Of a stretch of DNA of 64,000 bases, positions 17,509 through 25,684 are shown in pieces. The stretch is taken from NCBI RefSeq assembly GCF_024138395.1, contig NZ_JAMYDU010000001.1, positions 372,001 through 436,000 of the forward strand, in the 5' to 3' direction. Under the pieces are notes generated by a model. That model searched no databases and was not told where the DNA came from. It saw nothing but the letters and a program-made list of their open reading frames with translations. The translations under genes were made by a program, and so were the position numbers. How positions within the stretch are numbered: position 1 is the first letter of the stretch; the number at the start of each line of letters is the position of its first letter. Origin of the DNA: Pseudomonas mandelii. Its GTDB lineage: Bacteria; Pseudomonadota; Gammaproteobacteria; Pseudomonadales; Pseudomonadaceae.

Positions 17509-17722
17509 GTAGCAGCTGTCGAAGCCTGCGTTCGTCTGTAGCAGCTGTCGAGCCCCGGCGAGGCTGCGTTCGGCTGCGAAGCAGTCGTGAATCCGGCTGA
17601 CGCAATCTGCCTGACGTACCGCAATCTTTGGTTTTACGACTGCTTCGCAGCCGAACGCAGCCTCGCCGGGGCTCGACAGCTGCTACAGCCGAACGCAGCC
17701 TCGCGGGCTCGGCAGCTGCTAC
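17509..17722. repeat. Composite inverted repeat, GTAGCAGCTG family
   Basis: At least three GTAGCAGCTGTCGA-type ends, with GAGGCTGCGTTCGGCTGCGAAGCAGTCG arms mirrored by their complement. It fills the 290-bp gap between the MHS transporter and DUF427 gene. It looks like a nested insertion of one unit into another. Confidence 0.88.
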
Positions 17723-17726
17723 AACC

Positions 17727-18089
17727 TCAGGTATCGAGCACTTCAAACGTCACTTCTTCAGGATAGAACGCCACATATCCACGAATCTGCGCAACAGACA
17801 CTTTCGGGTGCTCATAACTCCAAACCGCATTGGCACCTTCATGCCCGGGGATTTGCAGGCTGAAATAGCTGGCATCGCCCTTGTACGGGCAATAGCTGGT
17901 GTGGTCGGTGCGGGCGAAATATTGTTCGGCGATGTCCTCACGGGGGATGTAGTACACCGGAGGATAATTGGCCTCACGCATGACCAGCGCCCGAGTGGAT
18001 GACGCCACTTGAATGCCATGGAACTTCACCACCACGCAGCCAGGTTGAGGGCTGATGGCAATGGGATTACCGGGTCCGGGAGCTTTCAT
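17727..18089 (-). CDS. DUF427 domain protein
   Basis: 120-aa cytosolic beta-rich protein matching DUF427: VVVKFHGIQVASSTRALVM near the start, YPPVYYIPREDI, the family hallmark YCPYKGDASYFSL (res ~66-78), and VWSYEHP. The function is unknown. It is monocistronic, and its 3' end abuts the composite repeat. Confidence 0.92.
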   Translation of the reverse strand: MKAPGPGNPIAISPQPGCVVVKFHGIQVASSTRALVMREANYPPVYYIPREDIAEQYFARTDHTSYCPYKGDASYFSLQIPGHEGANAVWSYEHPKVSVAQIRGYVAFYPEEVTFEVLDT

Positions 18090-18241
18090 GGAATAAGATC
18101 CTCTGTACTGCTGCGCTGTAATCCGCGATCCGACAGGTATACCTCATGTTTCGGCATCGCGACTGCTTCACAGCCGAACGGAGCTTGCTTGAGCTACAGT
18201 GAAGCCCCCCAAAACAGCATGCCCCACACCTGGAGAGCAGC

Positions 18242-18571
18242 ATGGACATTGCCAACATCCCCTTCGGCACCACCGATTGGTCGCAAATCGAACCTGCCGA
18301 ACACCCGGGCGAGACTGGCAGCGCTCTGTGGCGCACCCGGCAGTTCGGCGCGATTCGTGCGCGCATCGTCGAATACACGCCGGGGTATCTGGCCGATCAC
18401 TGGTGCTCAAAGGGGCACGTGCTGTTTTGCCTGGAGGGAGAACTGCACACCGAACTGGAAGACGGTCGAGTCTTCGTTCTCACGCCGGGCATGAGCTATC
18501 AAGTGGCGGACAATGCCGAAGCGCATCGTTCATCCACGGCCATTGGCGCCAGGTTGTTTGTGGTGGACTGA
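18242..18571 (+). CDS. Small cupin-fold protein (DHCW-motif family)
   Basis: 109 aa, a single beta-barrel cupin. ADHWCSKGHVLFCLEGEL (res ~49-66) carries the D-H-W-C and H residues of the DHCW-motif cupin family. TPGMSYQVADNAEAHRSST supplies the second cupin motif. The metal ligands are probably the His residues. The activity is unknown. The gene is separated from topB by ~115 bp in the same orientation. Confidence 0.85.
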   Translation: MDIANIPFGTTDWSQIEPAEHPGETGSALWRTRQFGAIRARIVEYTPGYLADHWCSKGHVLFCLEGELHTELEDGRVFVLTPGMSYQVADNAEAHRSSTAIGARLFVVD

Positions 18572-18686
18572 CCGCTGTCATCAACCGCAACAGCTTAAGC
18601 TGTACATCCATACAGATAAAGATTGCTCCATCGCTCATCAGCCGCCATTCTGTGCACCTCTCGAACATTGATCGACGATGGTGGTT

Positions 18687-20636
18687 ATGCAGCTGTACCT
18701 CTGTGAAAAACCTTCCCAGGCCAAAGACATCGCGGCCGTGCTCGGCGCCAAGCGTCGGGGCGACGGCTGCTGGCTGGGAACGAACGTCACGGTGACCTGG
18801 TGCATCGGCCATCTGCTGGAAACCGCACCGCCGGATGCCTATGACGCACGTTACAAGCGCTGGGTGCTGGCGGATCTGCCGATCATTCCAGAAAAATGGA
18901 AGATGACCGTCAAACCGCGCACGGCCAGCCAGTACAAGGCGGTCAAACGCTTGCTCGGCGAGGCCAGTGAACTGGTGATTGCCACCGACGCCGACCGTGA
19001 GGGCGAGATGATCGCCCGGGAACTGGTGGAGCATTGCCGTTATCGCGGGCCGATCCGGCGGCTGTGGCTGTCGGCGCTGGACGACGCGTCGATCCGCAAG
19101 GCACTGGCGGCGCTCAAGCCCGGCGTCGAAACGTTCAGCCTTTATCATTCGGCATTGGGGCGCTCCCGGGCCGACTGGTTGATCGGGATGAACATGAGTC
19201 GGCTGTTCACCCTGCTGGGGCGTCAGTCTGGCTATCAGGGTGTATTGCCGGTCGGTCGGGTGCAGACGCCGACCTTGCGCCTGGTGGTGGATCGCGACCG
19301 CAGCATTGCTGATTTCATCCCGGTGGCTTATTGGGCGATCGATGTGCCACTGTTGCACGACGGCACCGCGTTCACCGCCCAGTGGCGTGCGGCCTCCGAC
19401 GTTTGCGACGATCAGGACCGCTGCCTGAATCAGGCGCTGGCTCAGAAAGCGGCTGCGGCCATTGGCGGTGCGGCGAGCGCTCGGGTGATCAAACTGCGCA
19501 CCGAACGCATGCGCGAAGTCGCGCCTTTGCCGTTCGATCTGGGCACGCTGCAGGAAGTCTGCTCGAAGAAGCTGGGGCTCGGCGCTCAGGAAACCCTCGA
19601 TATCGCCCAGGCGCTGTACGAAACCCACAAAGTCATCACCTACCCGCGCAGCGACTGCGGTTACCTGCCGCTGAGCCAGCACAGCGAAGCCCCAAGTATT
19701 CTTGCTGCGCTGAGGCAAGCCGACCCGGCCCTGAACGCGTTGCACGATTACCTGGAGCCCCAGCGTCGCTCACGGGCCTGGAACGATGCGAAGGTCAGCG
19801 CTCACCACGGGATCATTCCGACGGCGGCGGCGAAAAACCTCGACCGACTGGCAGGCAAGCAACGGGCGGTCTATACCCTGATTCGTGCGCGTTATCTGGC
19901 GCAGTTTCTGCCCAACCATGAGTACGACCGGACCCAGGCCGACTTCGACTGTGCCGGTGAAGCCTTGCGCGCCGTGGGCAAGCAGATTGTCGAGGCCGGC
20001 TGGAAACGCGCCCTGCCCGAGGCCCTCGCGCCTGCCAAGGGACGCGAAGCACCGGCGCCGCAAACACTGCCGGCACTGGCCGAAGGGCGTGACTGCGCGG
20101 TGGCCGATGTAAAGCTCAAGGACCTCTGGACCCAGCCGCCCAAGCCATTCACCGAAGGCGATCTGATCAAGGCGATGAAGAATGTCGCCAAACTGGTGGA
20201 AGACCCACTGCTCAAGCAAAAGCTCAAGGACACCACCGGCATCGGCACCGAAGCCACCCGCGCCTCGATCATCCAGGGCCTGCTGGACCGCGGCTACCTG
20301 ATCAAGAACGGCAAAGCCTTGGCCGCGACACCGGCAGCGTTCAGCCTGATCGACGCCGTGCCGCGCGCCATTGCCGATCCCGGCACTACGGCGATCTGGG
20401 AGCAGGCCCTGGACATGGTGCAGAGCGGTGAAATGAGCCTGGAAGAATTCGTCACCAAACAAGCTGCATGGATGAGCAAGCAGGTGGCCCGTTGCGCCGG
20501 CCTGAATCTGACCATCAGCGGGCCGGCAAGCCCGGCCGGACGTGGCGCCACACCATGGAAAAACAAACGCAAACCGGCCAAACGCAAGCCCTCGACCGGT
20601 GCCAAACGAGTGGTGAAACCGGCGAGCAAGGCTTGA
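18687..20636 (+). CDS. topB: DNA topoisomerase III
   Basis: 649-aa type IA topoisomerase (E. coli TopB 653). It decatenates and relaxes single-stranded regions. The N-terminal Toprim domain has CEKPSQ and the acidic DADREGE (~100-106). The active-site Tyr is in HKVITYPRSDC (~310-320). GIGTEATRASIIQGL and GYLIKNGK follow. The tail is very basic (KNKRKPAKRKPSTGAKRVVKP), as in other TopB proteins. MQLYLCEKPS at 18687 matches the usual family start; an ATG three codons earlier (18678) is possible. Confidence 0.95.
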   Translation: MQLYLCEKPSQAKDIAAVLGAKRRGDGCWLGTNVTVTWCIGHLLETAPPDAYDARYKRWVLADLPIIPEKWKMTVKPRTASQYKAVKRLLGEASELVIATDADREGEMIARELVEHCRYRGPIRRLWLSALDDASIRKALAALKPGVETFSLYHSALGRSRADWLIGMNMSRLFTLLGRQSGYQGVLPVGRVQTPTLRLVVDRDRSIADFIPVAYWAIDVPLLHDGTAFTAQWRAASDVCDDQDRCLNQALAQKAAAAIGGAASARVIKLRTERMREVAPLPFDLGTLQEVCSKKLGLGAQETLDIAQALYETHKVITYPRSDCGYLPLSQHSEAPSILAALRQADPALNALHDYLEPQRRSRAWNDAKVSAHHGIIPTAAAKNLDRLAGKQRAVYTLIRARYLAQFLPNHEYDRTQADFDCAGEALRAVGKQIVEAGWKRALPEALAPAKGREAPAPQTLPALAEGRDCAVADVKLKDLWTQPPKPFTEGDLIKAMKNVAKLVEDPLLKQKLKDTTGIGTEATRASIIQGLLDRGYLIKNGKALAATPAAFSLIDAVPRAIADPGTTAIWEQALDMVQSGEMSLEEFVTKQAAWMSKQVARCAGLNLTISGPASPAGRGATPWKNKRKPAKRKPSTGAKRVVKPASKA

Positions 20637-20659
20637 GGGTGGTCTAATGTTCTTCAACT

Positions 20660-20748
20660 GTAGGAGCGAGGCTTGCCCGCGAAGAATGCACCGCGGTTTT
20701 TCAGGTATTACGCGTCATCGTTCTTCGCGGGCAAGCCTCGCTCCTACA
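20660..20748. repeat. REP pair, GTAGGAGCGAGG family
   Basis: Two facing units, GTAGGAGCGAGGCTTGCCCGC and GCGGGCAAGCCTCGCTCCTAC, between topB and the GNAT gene. Confidence 0.93.
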
Positions 20749-20797
20749 GGTTCTGCGGCGCATCAGGCAACAGCCCTGCTTTCTGAAAGGTACAACC

Positions 20798-21337
20798 ATG
20801 ACGACAATCAGAAACCAGCCCTCGATAGAACTGCACGCCGCTCAGCGCGACGAACTGGAAACCATCGAAAACCTGATGCAGTTCTACGTGTATGACTTCA
20901 GCGAATGGCTGCCGCTGAAACTTGGGGAAAATGGCTTCTTCAACATCCAGCCCAGGCTTGATTATTGGCGCAATCCTGCAACCAGACCGTTTCTGATCAA
21001 GGTTGACGGCGAGCTTGCCGGTTTTGTGAGCGTGGATAACGAAACCCATATCGTCGGCGCCGAGCACAACATCGGTTACTTTTTTGTCAGTCGACGCTTT
21101 CGTGGCCAAGGCGTCGCGAAGTTTGTCGTCTCTGCCCTCTTGAACCGGTTCCCCGGGCAATGGCAGATTTTCCACATCGAGGCCAACCAGACTGCGCAGC
21201 GGTTCTGGGCCAGGGTGATGCCCGATCTCACGAGCGGTGAATTCACCCTCCATCGCATGCCCATTGATGGTTATCCATGCACCGTTTACCGTTTTAAAAC
21301 ATCGCAGCCTTCGGCAACTCCTACCCCGGCCCCGTAG
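20798..21337 (+). CDS. GNAT-family acetyltransferase
   Basis: 179 aa. The acetyl-CoA loop is visible as VSRRFRGQGVAKFVVSALL (motif A, R-x-x-G-x-G, res ~103-121), preceded by the beta-strand EHNIGYFFV and followed by HIEANQTAQRFWAR. It transfers acetyl from CoA to an unidentified amine. The stop TAG is the TAG of GTAGGAGC in the adjoining REP, and the last ~12 residues (SQPSATPTPAP) look like unselected tail. Confidence 0.87.
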   Translation: MTTIRNQPSIELHAAQRDELETIENLMQFYVYDFSEWLPLKLGENGFFNIQPRLDYWRNPATRPFLIKVDGELAGFVSVDNETHIVGAEHNIGYFFVSRRFRGQGVAKFVVSALLNRFPGQWQIFHIEANQTAQRFWARVMPDLTSGEFTLHRMPIDGYPCTVYRFKTSQPSATPTPAP

Positions 21338-21733
21338 GAGCGAGGCTTGCCCGCGAAGAACGATGACGCGGTCCAGCAATGTGTCCGCGTGATGGCCTTC
21401 GCGGGCAAGCCTCGCTCCTACGGAAGGCTGCGATCTTGGCGATTCCAACGACGCCACAGCCAGCCACACCTGACTTTGCTAATTCCAAAACCACTTTGTC
21501 CGACAATATGTAGTGAGCATAAATATTCACTACAAAACCGTTGACGCCTCCGATTTGCCCTTGCATGATGCAGACATCTCCCCGATCGGGAGTACAGGCA
21601 ACACGTTTGAGCAAGCTCGTCTGACCGCCGAGCTGTTTTCCCGGATACACGCTGCCCACAAGGCAGATTGAAGAAGCTGACCTGGCCTGAACGTCCAGTA
21701 CAAGGACGAGAAGCGCTGGCGATCAATCCTCAT
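21321..21733 (-). pseudogene. Frameshifted small secreted protein (tentative)
   Basis: A minus-strand frame encodes ICLVGSVYPGKQLGG, then TSLLKRVACTPDRGDVCIMQ and VVLELAKSGVAGCGVVG, with four spaced Cys. It is preceded in frame by ALLVLVLDVQARSASS, which looks like a signal peptide core. No start exists in that frame, but an ATG at 21733 in the adjacent frame would supply MRIDRQ if one base were restored near 21715. Downstream the frame runs into REP. I cannot name the family. The remaining gap to 21975 shows nothing else. Confidence 0.4.
21334..21422. repeat. REP pair, GTAGGAGCGAGG family
   Basis: Facing units directly at the end of the GNAT gene. The left one donates its stop codon. Confidence 0.93.
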
Positions 21734-21975
21734 GAAGCTTGTGGCCGACCCTGAAAATGTCGGCAGTGGCCTCCAGGTTTTCGCTGCTTCTCTTCGTTGT
21801 GACGCTATTGCGTAGCAGTTATTCAACACGACTACATGCAACAGACGCGGGACCCCGTCGTATTGACGGCCGACCGCTGACGTCCTGGTTTCGGTGCCAG
21901 GGATCAACTAACCGATGGGCTACTTGTATTAGCGAATCAATTTTGAAAGATCACCAAATGGTCAAGGGGCTTACA

Positions 21976-22305
21976 ATGAATCTGAACAATCAACCTACTA
22001 TCGATGAACTGGCTCGCTTGTTCGCTGCGCAAAAAGACAGCCAGGACAGCCATATTCTGTGGATCAGCAAATCGGGCCAGGTTCATATCGACTGCCTGTC
22101 GCCCCATGCCCACGAAGAAGCATTCGACCAGAACAACCAGAACCTGCTCGCCCGACTGAAGATGTACCGTCGCGGCCAGGGTTATGTCGGCAAGAAAGCC
22201 GCGGCCGACAAGGACTTCATCGGTAATGTGCTGCAAACGCTGAAACAGGCGTGGGCATCGATGCAGAACCAGAACGAAGTTCGGGTGATTGATCGGTTGT
22301 ATTGA
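21976..22305 (+). CDS. Conserved hypothetical protein
   Basis: 109-aa soluble protein without signal peptide. DELARLFAAQKDSQDSHILWISKSGQVHIDCLSPHAHEEAF forms the first half, and a basic stretch (LLARLKMYRRGQGYVGKKAAADKDF) the second. AAGGGG sits 6-10 bases before the ATG at 21976; longer in-frame readings from 21739 lack a ribosome site. It is followed 20 bp later by a terminator, so it is monocistronic. Function unknown. Confidence 0.75.
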   Translation: MNLNNQPTIDELARLFAAQKDSQDSHILWISKSGQVHIDCLSPHAHEEAFDQNNQNLLARLKMYRRGQGYVGKKAAADKDFIGNVLQTLKQAWASMQNQNEVRVIDRLY

Positions 22306-22325
22306 TATCCCCCCTCAGTAACGAA

Positions 22326-22362
22326 GAAGGCCCCGCTCGGAATATCGAGCGGGGTCTTTTCG
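22326..22362 (+). terminator. Rho-independent terminator
   Basis: GGCCCCGCTCG and CGAGCGGGGTC form a stem with a short AATAT loop, followed by TTTT. Confidence 0.88.
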
Positions 22363-22430
22363 TTTGTCTCGTGCGCACCAAACAAAGCTATGGTTAACCG
22401 TATGCCCTGCTGGATTTCTGGAGGCTTGCG

Positions 22431-22730
22431 ATGAACAAAATCCTGATCTTCATAGTGTTGGCGATGGCGAATGTTGCGCATGCGAACACCCTCCCTGGCA
22501 TTCCCTCATTCGATGTGGACTGCCCCGGTAAAGTCGTCGTTCATGCGGACCAGGACGGCCCGGTATTGATCAACAGTAAAGAGGCGGTAACCAAAGCCAT
22601 CAACGATCGTCGCTTCGAAGCCAGGGGTTCGGGCATCACGATCTCGATCATTCTCGCCGATGACGATTCGGTGACCGTGTCCTCCACCGGCAAGGCTCCC
22701 AACGGGCTGTGCCAATCAGTGGATGACTGA
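22431..22730 (+). CDS. Small periplasmic protein, unknown
   Basis: 99 aa with a clear signal peptide (MNKILIFIVLAMANVAHA, cleavage near res 18). The mature part has two Cys (DVDCPGKV and GLCQSVDD) that could form a disulfide, and IGSGITISIILADDDSVTVSSTG-like strands. No known family is recognised. It overlaps the 3' end of cynR by 15 bp tail-to-tail. Confidence 0.72.
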   Translation: MNKILIFIVLAMANVAHANTLPGIPSFDVDCPGKVVVHADQDGPVLINSKEAVTKAINDRRFEARGSGITISIILADDDSVTVSSTGKAPNGLCQSVDD

Positions 22731-23618
22731 CTTCGCCGACTCGACCGCAGCGCCCGACACCAGCTCCATAAAGGCCACCGACGCCGCACTGTGATAGTTG
22801 TTTTTGCGCCGAAGCAGCGCGGCCCCTCGGTTGGGTGCCTCCCCCAGCAGCGGAATTTTGCGCAATGCCCGTTCCGCAGTGGCGATGGGTTCCGGCAGGA
22901 TGGTGGCCATCGGCGCGTGGCGAATGACCTCCAGCAGCGTACTCACCGAGTTCACCTCGATTGCCACTTTGGGCGTGATGTTCTGTTGCCGAAAATACCC
23001 GTCGATGGAGGATCGGGTGATGAAGTCCTGCGTCAGCAACGCGAAATCCAGTTGTGCCAGCTCCTTCGGCGACAGCGGGCTCTGGTGCTCGTACAGCGGA
23101 TGACTGCGCCCGACCATCACGCCCAAGGTCTCGACAAACGCCGGCACGCACTCGATGTCGGGGCTCCTCACCGGGGTAAAGGCAATGGCGATGTCCAGCG
23201 AGTCATCGAGCAGCCCGACCTCGATGTCATCCATCGATAATTCGGAAATCTGCAGATGGATGTTCGGAAATTTCGCCACGTAGTCGCGCACCAGTGGCCC
23301 CACCAAATACGCCATGAACGTTGGCGTCATGGCCAGTCGCAAACTGCCGCGAGACAAATCCTTCACGTCATGCAGTGCGCGTTTCCCCGCTTCAAGTTCC
23401 ACCAGTACCCGACGGGCACTTTCGATATAGGCCAGCCCCGCATCGGTCGGCTTGACCGTGCGCGAGGTGCGGTCGAACAGGCTGACGCCCAGGGTTTCCT
23501 CCAGTTGCCGGATCTGCTGGGACAGGGTCGGCTGGGAGACGTGCAACGCCTCGGCGGCGCGGGTGAAGCCACCGTGGTCGGCGACTGCCAGCAAGTAGCG
23601 CAAATGTCGGAGCAGCAT
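22716..23618 (-). CDS. cynR: LysR-type activator of the cyn genes
   Basis: ~300 aa. The N-terminal HTH (MLLRHLRYLLAVADHGGFTRAA and LHVSQPTLSQQI) aligns with the start of E. coli CynR, which favours the ATG at 23618 over the one at 23630. An effector domain follows. It is divergent from cynS, the standard arrangement in which CynR activates in response to cyanate. The 118-bp spacer carries an inverted pair CGGTC ... GACCG around 23667-23695 that could be its site. Confidence 0.9.
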   Translation of the reverse strand: MLLRHLRYLLAVADHGGFTRAAEALHVSQPTLSQQIRQLEETLGVSLFDRTSRTVKPTDAGLAYIESARRVLVELEAGKRALHDVKDLSRGSLRLAMTPTFMAYLVGPLVRDYVAKFPNIHLQISELSMDDIEVGLLDDSLDIAIAFTPVRSPDIECVPAFVETLGVMVGRSHPLYEHQSPLSPKELAQLDFALLTQDFITRSSIDGYFRQQNITPKVAIEVNSVSTLLEVIRHAPMATILPEPIATAERALRKIPLLGEAPNRGAALLRRKNNYHSAASVAFMELVSGAAVESAKSVIH

Positions 23619-23736
23619 GGGGGACACCATCTATAGGCAGGACTTATGTGAAGCATTGTATATCGGTCTTGGACCCTATTGATCAATCGACCGAAGATGG
23701 CTGCACTTTCCAGCGATAACCAATAGGAGTCACACC

Positions 23737-24204
23737 ATGCAACAGTCCCATGCTTACCAAGACCCGAGTCTGGCCCTGACCACTTCGATCCTCGATGCCA
23801 AGGCGCGCAAGAATCTGTCCTGGCAGGATTTGACCGACGGCACCGGCCTGGGCCTGGCCTATGTCACCGCTGCCCTGCTCGGCCAGCATCCGCTGCCGGA
23901 AGCTGCCGCCAAGGTGATTGGCGAGAAACTCGAACTGGACGCCGACGCCGTGGCCGGCCTGCAGATTATTCCGCTGCGCGGTAGCCTTTCGGGTATCCCG
24001 ACCGACCCGACCATCTACCGCTTCCACGAAATGATCCAGATCTACGGCACCACGCTCAAAGCCCTGGTTCACGAGCAATTCGGCGACGGCATCATCAGCG
24101 CGATCAACTTCAAGCTGGACATGAAGAAAGTTGAAGACCCGGAAGGCGGTTCGCGCGCGGTGATTACCCTGGACGGTAAATTCCTGCCGCTGCGTCCTTT
24201 CTAA
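23737..24204 (+). CDS. cynS: Cyanate hydratase (cyanase)
   Basis: 155 aa, the length of E. coli CynS (156). It converts cyanate plus bicarbonate to ammonia and CO2. The N-terminal five-helix domain ([28 protein letters not shown]) and the C-terminal catalytic segment with [11 protein letters not shown] (the Arg and Glu of the active site) and [10 protein letters not shown] (the Ser) are intact. An AATAGGAG ribosome site precedes the ATG. CO2 produced is recaptured by the carbonic anhydrase downstream. Confidence 0.97.
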   Translation: MQQSHAYQDPSLALTTSILDAKARKNLSWQDLTDGTGLGLAYVTAALLGQHPLPEAAAKVIGEKLELDADAVAGLQIIPLRGSLSGIPTDPTIYRFHEMIQIYGTTLKALVHEQFGDGIISAINFKLDMKKVEDPEGGSRAVITLDGKFLPLRPF

Positions 24205-24235
24205 AAACAACCCAGTCAATTAAGACGCAGAACCT

Positions 24236-24324
24236 GTAGGAGCGAGGCTTGCCCGCGAAGAACGATGACGCGTAGTACCTGAAAAACCGCGCTGCATTCT
24301 TCGCGGGCAAGCCTCGCTCCTACA
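24236..24324. repeat. REP pair, GTAGGAGCGAGG family
   Basis: Facing units between cynS and cynT. They could reduce read-through or stabilise the cynS message. Confidence 0.93.
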
Positions 24325-24370
24325 GTTCTGCAGGCATTAGCCCCTCTCATTCATTGCAAGGACATCAGCC

Positions 24371-25030
24371 ATGAAAGCCCTCATCGAAGGTTTATTGAAG
24401 TTCCAGAACGAAGCCTTCATCCAACGTACCGACCTGTTCAAACACCTGGCCACCACCCAGCATCCCGGCACGTTGTTCATCACCTGTTCCGACAGCCGCG
24501 TGGTGCCGGAACTGCTGACCCAGCAAGAGCCCGGCGAACTGTTCGTGGTGCGCAATGCCGGCAATATCGTGCCTTCTTACAGTCCGCATCCCGGCGGCGT
24601 GTCGGCCACGGTCGAATATGCGGTCGCGGTATTGGGCGTGACCGACATCGTGATCTGCGGGCATTCGGACTGCGGCGCCATGACCGCCATCGCCCAGTGC
24701 AAATGCATGGATAACCTGCCCGCCGTCAGCGGCTGGTTACAACACGCCGAGTCGGCCAAGGTGATCAATGATTCCCGCCCCCACGCCAGCGACGCAGCCA
24801 AGGTAAGTTCGATGGTCCGGGAAAATGTCATCGCCCAACTGGCGAATATCCAGACTCACCCGAGCGTGCGTCTGGCCCAGGAAAAAGGCCTGCTGAACCT
24901 GCATGGTTGGGTTTATGACATCGAGACCGGCTCAGTCGATGCTCTGGATGCCGACAGCCGCACGTTCCTGTCGCTGGCCGAGCATCCTGGCACCTGTGCG
25001 GTTTATGGCAAAGCGGTCGAAGCCGCCTGA
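24371..25030 (+). CDS. cynT: Beta-class carbonic anhydrase of the cyanate pathway
   Basis: 219 aa, as E. coli CynT. It hydrates CO2 to keep bicarbonate available for cyanase. Zinc ligands are seen in ITCSDSRV (Cys and Asp, res ~38-45) and [10 protein letters not shown] (His and Cys, ~96-105). RNAGNIVP follows the first motif as in the family. It lies 166 bp after cynS, the gap holding a REP pair, so the order is cynS-cynT rather than the E. coli cynT-cynS. Confidence 0.93.
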   Translation: MKALIEGLLKFQNEAFIQRTDLFKHLATTQHPGTLFITCSDSRVVPELLTQQEPGELFVVRNAGNIVPSYSPHPGGVSATVEYAVAVLGVTDIVICGHSDCGAMTAIAQCKCMDNLPAVSGWLQHAESAKVINDSRPHASDAAKVSSMVRENVIAQLANIQTHPSVRLAQEKGLLNLHGWVYDIETGSVDALDADSRTFLSLAEHPGTCAVYGKAVEAA

Positions 25031-25080
25031 GGGATTCGCACACCAAAGCCGCGCCAGGCTTGGCGCAGCGTTACCTCTTG

Positions 25081-25431
25081 TCATTTGTCGTCTGTCTTGG
25101 CTGACGAGGGTGGCCGACGCTCAGGAGTGTCTTCGGCATTAGGTGCTTCAGGAAAACTGCCTGGCGTGAACACGTGCGTCAGCAATTCGCTGGCATCGAT
25201 GTCGACGACACCCTGAACCGAACGGGCCAGAGCAACAGCCTGCTCACATTGTCTATGGGTATTGACGCGGCCGCTCAATGCCACCCTGCCCGCATGGGTT
25301 TTGACATGGACATGCAGGCCAAGGGTTGAGTCGGCCAATGCCAGGGCCGACTTCACCCGGGTGGTAATCCACGCGTCGTGAACGACCGTTTCCAGATGAT
25401 GAGAGTAATGTTGAAAGGAATGAAGTTTCAT
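25081..25431 (-). CDS. BON-domain protein
   Basis: 116 aa. Residues ~20-85 form a BON domain (DAWITTRVKSALALADSTLGLHVHVKTHAGRVALSGRV). These domains bind phospholipid or envelope components. The tail is Pro/charged and low complexity (PEAPNAEDTPERRPPSSAKTDDK). No signal peptide is seen, so location is uncertain. GAGGA precedes the ATG. It converges on cynT with a 50-bp gap. Confidence 0.85.
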   Translation of the reverse strand: MKLHSFQHYSHHLETVVHDAWITTRVKSALALADSTLGLHVHVKTHAGRVALSGRVNTHRQCEQAVALARSVQGVVDIDASELLTHVFTPGSFPEAPNAEDTPERRPPSSAKTDDK

Positions 25432-25568
25432 GGCGCCATCCTCACGTAATCAGATGCGCCGCCCGCCCCACCGCAGACAGGCACACACATTAAGTATAGT
25501 GCGTGGCGTTGCCTGCGGTCGGGGGGCTGTCCCTGATGCCGGCAAGATACAAGAGCGACGAATAACCT

Positions 25569-25657
25569 GTAGGAGCGTGGCTTGCCCGCGAAGAATGCAC
25601 CGCGTTTTTTCAGGTATAACGCGTCATCGTTCTTCGCGGGCAAGCCACGCTCCCACG
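25569..25657. repeat. REP pair, GTAGGAGCGTGG variant
   Basis: GTAGGAGCGTGGCTTGCCCGC opposite GCGGGCAAGCCACGCTCCCAC. Confidence 0.92.
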
Positions 25658-25684
25658 TTTGCGCGGCTGTTCTGGAGTGCCGTC

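Noticed and set aside
18480..19745. 421-codon minus-strand frame opposite topB
   Set aside because: Lies over the conserved Toprim and active-site coding of topB; its protein is a low-information shadow.
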